From the NCBI GenBank assembly GCA_028455995.1, contig JABELC010000013.1, forward strand, positions 248,001-312,000: a DNA stretch of 64,000 nucleotides, read 5' to 3'. Positions 59,536 to 64,000 of the stretch are shown piece after piece; the first letter of the stretch is position 1; each line of letters opens with the position of its first letter. Under the pieces are notes generated by a model. It was not told the DNA's origin, searched no databases, and saw nothing but the letters and a program-made list of their open reading frames with translations. Position numbers and translations under genes: made by a program. Origin of the DNA: Scleromitrula shiraiana (lineage: Eukaryota; Ascomycota; Leotiomycetes; Helotiales; Sclerotiniaceae).

Positions 59536-60567
59536 TTATTCTATTCCCGCCTCATCGAATTCCATAGCATCGTTCGGCTCCGTCGGTTCCTGAGCTTCAT
59601 GGTATTGAATAGCATCATCAATATAACTCAAAATCCCCCCCACACTATCCTCATTCTGCACATCCAACCTCAAATACGACACCATACTAAAACTATCAAT
59701 CAAGCCCGCAACCGCCTTATTCAACCTCTTAAAACTATTCCCCTTCATCAAAGTCCCCGCATCGCTCACCTCCCCCCTCCCATCATCCTCCTCCTGCCCA
59801 TCCTCCCCCCCATCCTCATCATCCAACAAACTCGTATCCGGATCCAAAAACCTCTTCAACTCCCTCTTCCCCACCTGTCCCTTCACCAAATCCATCTTGG
59901 ACAGAATATTCACATGCGGCACCTCCAGCATAATCATCGCACTCATCGCACTCAGCGTGCCAGCGAAAAATTTCGCCCGGTCAACTACAAACGTCGCTTC
60001 TAGCAAATAAGCCGCGCACAAACTAATATCCAGCGCTCCCGTCCTGGTCAGATATTTCACCAGCGCGGGCAAGATGGGAATGTGCGTGTACAGTTCGATC
60101 TGCCCCGGCATATCGATAATGATGAGATATTCCTCGGTTAAGGGATCGAGAGCTTCGGACAGGAAATCGAGATTCTCGAGCAGGAATTCGAAACAGTAGA
60201 TTAGGCCGCCGTTGGGACCGAGTCCCATCTCTTCCATTACGTCTTCGAGGGATATGAGATCTTTGATGTCGAGGTCGGGTTCGTGCGTGAAGTTTTCGGC
60301 GGCGGGGTCCAGGTTCACGTAGAAGCAGGAGCGCCGGTTGTGTTGGAGGTGGTTGATTAGGGCGGTGCAGAATGTGGTCTGGATTGATGAGAGATTTTGT
60401 TAGTTTTTGGCTCTCTCCTCGTCGCCATTGTATTAGCGATTGGGTTGGGGGTGGAATTTCATCTTTCGGATTGGAAGGATGGTTGTTCATCTGGAGTGAT
60501 TAATTGATTATTGACTCACTTTTCCTGCACCTGCTGGTCCCATTACTAGGACACCAAATTTACTCAT
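59536..60567 (-). CDS. GPN3: GPN-loop GTPase 3
   Basis: Two exons, 60567-60520 and 60378-59536; 296 residues. Exon 1 ends exactly in the P-loop (GPAGAGK, then TTFC). The defining Gly-Pro-Asn loop is at about 70-72 (EEMGLGPNGGLIYCFE), the DMPGQIELYTHIPILP switch is next, and SKMDLVKG gives guanine specificity. An acidic insert (DDEDGGEDGQEEDDGRGE, about 200) and the end EPTEPNDAMEFDEAGIE fit fungal Gpn3. Gpn3 works with Gpn1 in assembling and importing RNA polymerase II. The coding strand shifts from C-ending codons early (Leu as CTC/CTG) to G-rich codons late (Leu as TTG). Divergent from SAM synthetase. Confidence 0.94.
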
Positions 60568-62088
60568 CTTGACCTCGGGTTATTGTTTCCTGATAACGGT
60601 GCCTAAAGTTTTTTAAATTGTATGCAAGTTATGATGGTAGAGGTGATGGTGGTGGTGGTGTAGGCAGTATTGAGTTTGACATAATTTTGGCGGTGATAGT
60701 GGGGTTCGTTCCTGATTAGAAGTACTCGAGTACAGTAAGAAAAAAAAAAATCTTTCAGCCTTCTCTCATCTCAATTTTACCAAGCGAGGCTGTTGTACCT
60801 GTACAACATGTGCTGGTCTATCATGGATGTTTAGATATCGGATAAAAAGAGATCGATCATTTGTGGAACTCTTATTTATTAGTTCTAATTGATTTAATAT
60901 GATATTATTATTGTATCATTATTTCTAATTTACTACTCGGGTCCTTTTGTTGAGTATTCAACATGTGTTGTGATGCTGTAATAATGTAATATCTGACTCA
61001 ATGTACAGTAATAAATTTTATAAGTGGTGTTTTACATTCATATTTTCGTATAAGAAATAGAATTGAAACATTTATTAGTTTACTTTACTTTACTTTACTT
61101 TACTGTACTGTACAGAGACCGCGAGACAGCGAGACAGCACACTCAATACGTATATACCTGGACCTGACTTGACCTGACTGCATAAACTGCATAAACTGCA
61201 TGCATCGGAATCGAAATCGGAATTGAATTAATTACAAAGACAATAATCACCAGAATTTGCAAGGTAAATTTATGTAAATATATCCAAGTCGGCAGTAATC
61301 TTTGTTTATCATAGGTCCTTTAGGGTATTATTATTGTATGGTCTTTTATTTTCTTTTACCTTCCTCCCTCCTCTCCTCTTATCAGATTTCGGATTCCGTA
61401 ATAGGCATATTATATTAATCCTTGTATGGGCGAAGAAGTTGCTTAGAGGCGGGTGTGAGAATTTAAAAAAGCGTGGAAGACATGACATGGCTTATGAAGG
61501 CGTTCAAATCAAATCCCTTCACCGGCGGTGAGAGACTTACCTAAGAAAGAAAGGAAGAAAGGGTGAGAGGGTGAGAGAGTGAGAGGGTGAGAGAGTGAGA
61601 GGGTGAGAGAATAACATTACTAGTAGAAACATTGGAAACATTAGAAACATTAGAAACATTACACGCGAAATGGTGCAATTTGTAGATTTTATGGTACAGT
61701 ACAGCAATTACAGTAGAAAGTTCCCGTACCCCTACGCACATGGATTATTCAACAAACCAATGGGGGATTCAATTGCACAGACGTTTCTTTGTTAAACCCC
61801 ACCTTCCCATTCTTTCCCATTCTTTTCCCATTCTTTTCCCCTTCAAGTTAAAAAAAAAAAACCTTCCCTTCCTAATCTTCTCACACTTTTTTCTTACATA
61901 GACCCTCTCATCAATCATCTTATTCTTCTTCTACCTCTTCTTCTTCTTCCTTTTTTAAATAGAAAGCTTTTCCACCCCCTTCTTCCCTCATAACACTTCC
62001 GTTTTCTTCAAACTATATCGCACTTACATTACACTCTTTCTTTCCTTATTGATTCAAATTCCTTCTTATCATATCAAAATCAAAAATC
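60568..62088. promoter_or_regulatory. Divergent upstream region of GPN3 and SAM synthetase
   Basis: 1.5 kb without a gene. It has (TTTAC)n at 61078-61105, CATAAACTG units (61180-61203), GAGAGGGTGA units (61558-61610), a GAAACATTA repeat (61625-61663) and, in the last 280 bp before SAM synthetase, a strong CT-rich tract (61795-62060), typical of highly expressed fungal promoters. Confidence 0.5.
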
Positions 62089-63428
62089 ATGTCGCAAACA
62101 AACGGAGTTGCTACCAATGGAGTCTCCAATGGAGTCTCTCACCATAACCAAGGAACTTTCCTCTTCACTGTAAGTAGAAATCTATCCCTCAGTTTATCAT
62201 CGAGAAAACGCCAAAGTAGTATACTAGTACTAATTGTATAATGTTTTAGTCCGAGTCCGTAGGTGAGGGACATCCTGATAAGATCGCTGATCAAGTATCC
62301 GATGCTATCCTCGATGCATGCTTGGCTGAGGACCCTCTCTCAAAGGTTGCCTGTGAAACTGCCACCAAGACTGGTATGATCATGGTTTTCGGTGAAATTA
62401 CCACCAAGACCAAGCTCGACTACCAAAAGGTTATTAGAGGAGCCATCAAGGACATCGGATACGATGACTCTGCTAAAGGTTTCGATTACAAAACTTGCAA
62501 CGTCTTGGTTGCCATCGAAGAACAATCCCCCGATATCGCTCAAGGTCTTCACTACGATGAGGCTCTTGAGAAGTTGGGTGCTGGTGATCAAGGTATCATG
62601 TTTGGATATGCTACTGATGAGACTCCTGAATTATTCCCATTGACTCTTCAATTGGCACACAAGCTCAATGCTGCTATGTCCGCTGCTCGCAGAGACGGAA
62701 GCTTGCCATGGCTCCGACCTGACACCAAGACTCAAGTTACAATTGAGTACAAGCACGATAACGGAGCTGTTGTCCCACAAAAGGTTCACACTGTTGTCGT
62801 CAGTGCTCAACACGATGAGAACATCACCACCGAGAAATTAAGAAAGGAGATTTTGGAGAAGATCGTCAAGAAGGTTATCCCTGCCAAGTACTTGACTGAG
62901 GAGACTATCTACCACGTATGTTATTATCATGCTTATTTCTTACTTACATCTCGCTAATTTCTTTGTCAGATTCAACCTTCAGGACTTTTCATCATTGGTG
63001 GACCACAAGGTGATGCTGGTCTTACCGGCCGAAAGATTATTGTCGACACATACGGTGGATGGGGTGCTCACGGTGGTGGAGCTTTCTCTGGAAAGGATTT
63101 CTCCAAGGTCGACAGATCTGCTGCATACCTTGCAAGATGGATCGCCAAGTCATTGGTTAATGCCAAACTTGCCCGTCGTGCACTCGTTCAACTTTCATAC
63201 GCTATCGGTGTCGCTGAGCCACTTTCAATCTTTGTTGACTCATACGGTACCTCTAGCAAGACTTCTGATGAACTCGTTGAGATCATTAACGCCAACTTTG
63301 ACTTGAGACCTGGTGTCATCGTCAAGGAACTTGATTTGGCCAAGCCAATCTACTTCAAGACTGCCAAGAACGGTCACTTCACCAGCCAAGATTTCAGCTG
63401 GGAGAAGCCCAAGACCCTCAAGTGGTAA
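62089..63428 (+). CDS. SAM2: S-adenosylmethionine synthetase
   Basis: Three exons: 62089-62169, 62250-62915 and 62970-63428; 401 residues. Signatures: SESVGEGHPDKIADQVSDA (ATP and Mg binding), GAGDQGIMFGYATDE (methionine/ATP site), SGLFIIGGPQGDAGLTGRK and GGGAFSGKDFSKVDRS (phosphate-binding). It makes S-adenosylmethionine from ATP and methionine in the cytosol, the methyl donor for the cell. The N-terminus has a short TNGVATNGVSNGVS repeat before the catalytic core, encoded partly by exon 1. Codon use is strongly biased toward C-ending codons and the promoter is CT-rich, both as expected of an abundant enzyme. Yeast has two such genes; the symbol is by function only. Confidence 0.97.
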
Positions 63429-64000
63429 ATCAAAACATAAAGAAGCCACACACATAACATCAGTGTTGGACTCAACATCCCTCACAACCAGGATTCCCTG
63501 TATTTCTTAAGGATATCTAACGGCGCAATGATTGATGAATAGGCATGGGTCTCAACGACCTTCGGGGCCGAAATATGGCGGAGTTCTTCTTTTTTTTGAT
63601 ATCATTCACATTTTCGTTTCGCTTTTCTTGCATGCTTAGCACTGGATTTATTTTGCTTACAGCATGACAAAAGCACTTTTCAACTCTTTCTAAGGTTTTT
63701 TATGTTTCTCATATGGGCAGAAAAAGACATGAAGATAAAAGTCTTTCAACATAGACCGTAGATATGGTGGGCACGAAGCTTCTATTTTTGCGGAAAGGGG
63801 TATGGGATGGGAGGGGTTGCATACATAGCATTCGGCGTTACGGAGAACTTCAACATCTCTCAATAGTCGGAGAACTTGCATTGGAATTTACAGATGGATG
63901 GATTATAGAGATTCGACGGGGAAAATCTTTATTATTTTCGCTATTTTCACATCTGTCCGTCTGTCTTGTTTATTTAAGGATACGCAAGCTCTTGTTGCTA
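63429..64000. other. 3' region downstream of SAM synthetase
   Basis: Untranslated and intergenic DNA to the window edge. No gene is seen. Confidence 0.5.

Overview
This is nuclear DNA from a filamentous ascomycete. The evidence is short GT-AG introns of about 50-215 bp with CTAAC/CTGAC-type branch sites, single-copy housekeeping genes of clear fungal type (SLD3, MED16, APQ12, an Hst3/4 sirtuin, a fungal MAPKKK), one dispersed 5S rRNA gene, AT-rich intergenic DNA crowded with microsatellites, and no bacterial-style operons. A leotiomycete such as a Botrytis/Sclerotinia relative is my best guess, but that is an impression from protein style and not a measurement.

Layout. 1-9.5 kb is gene-dense: a partial Q-rich protein (-), the proteasome ubiquitin receptor RPN13 (-), ribosomal protein eL6 (+), dipeptidyl peptidase III (-) and ribosomal protein uL6/L9 (+). 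9.5-20.3 kb is repeat-rich: a cell-surface one-pass membrane protein (-), a 5S rRNA gene (+) and a small disrupted or unusually spliced ORF at 17.4-18.1 kb. 20.3-27.6 kb holds a divergent pair, an Hst3/4-type sirtuin (-) and Mediator subunit 16 (+). 27.6-35.4 kb is mostly simple-sequence DNA with a possible small membrane protein and a broken NmrA-like gene. 35.4-43.3 kb has a five-exon ammonium transporter (+) converging on a 1130-residue coiled-coil protein (-). 43.3-48.6 kb is a gene desert with two copies of a roughly 315-bp non-coding repeat element. 48.6-63.4 kb holds a HOG-pathway MAPKKK (-), replication initiation factor SLD3 (+), APQ12 (+), GPN3 (-) and S-adenosylmethionine synthetase (+).

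The genes do not form a pathway cluster; this is an ordinary mosaic of core cellular genes. Divergent pairs (RPN13/eL6, DPP3/uL6, sirtuin/MED16, MAPKKK/SLD3, GPN3/SAM synthetase) share promoters and convergent pairs share 3' regions.

The points most worth a second look are: (1) a sharp C-rich to G-rich switch along the coding strand inside one subset of genes (APQ12, GPN3, the last exon of MED16, the ammonium transporter, the NmrA relic), absent from the others; (2) the two-copy element at 44.5 and 46.3 kb with subterminal inverted repeats, a terminal hairpin and a tandem duplication; (3) the 17.4-18.1 kb reading frame broken by two stops that could each be a CpA-to-TpA change; (4) a possible alternative mitochondrial start for dipeptidyl peptidase III. 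I did not find a new defence, biosynthetic or mobile system with coding genes. Intron boundaries were read by eye and need RNA-seq confirmation.
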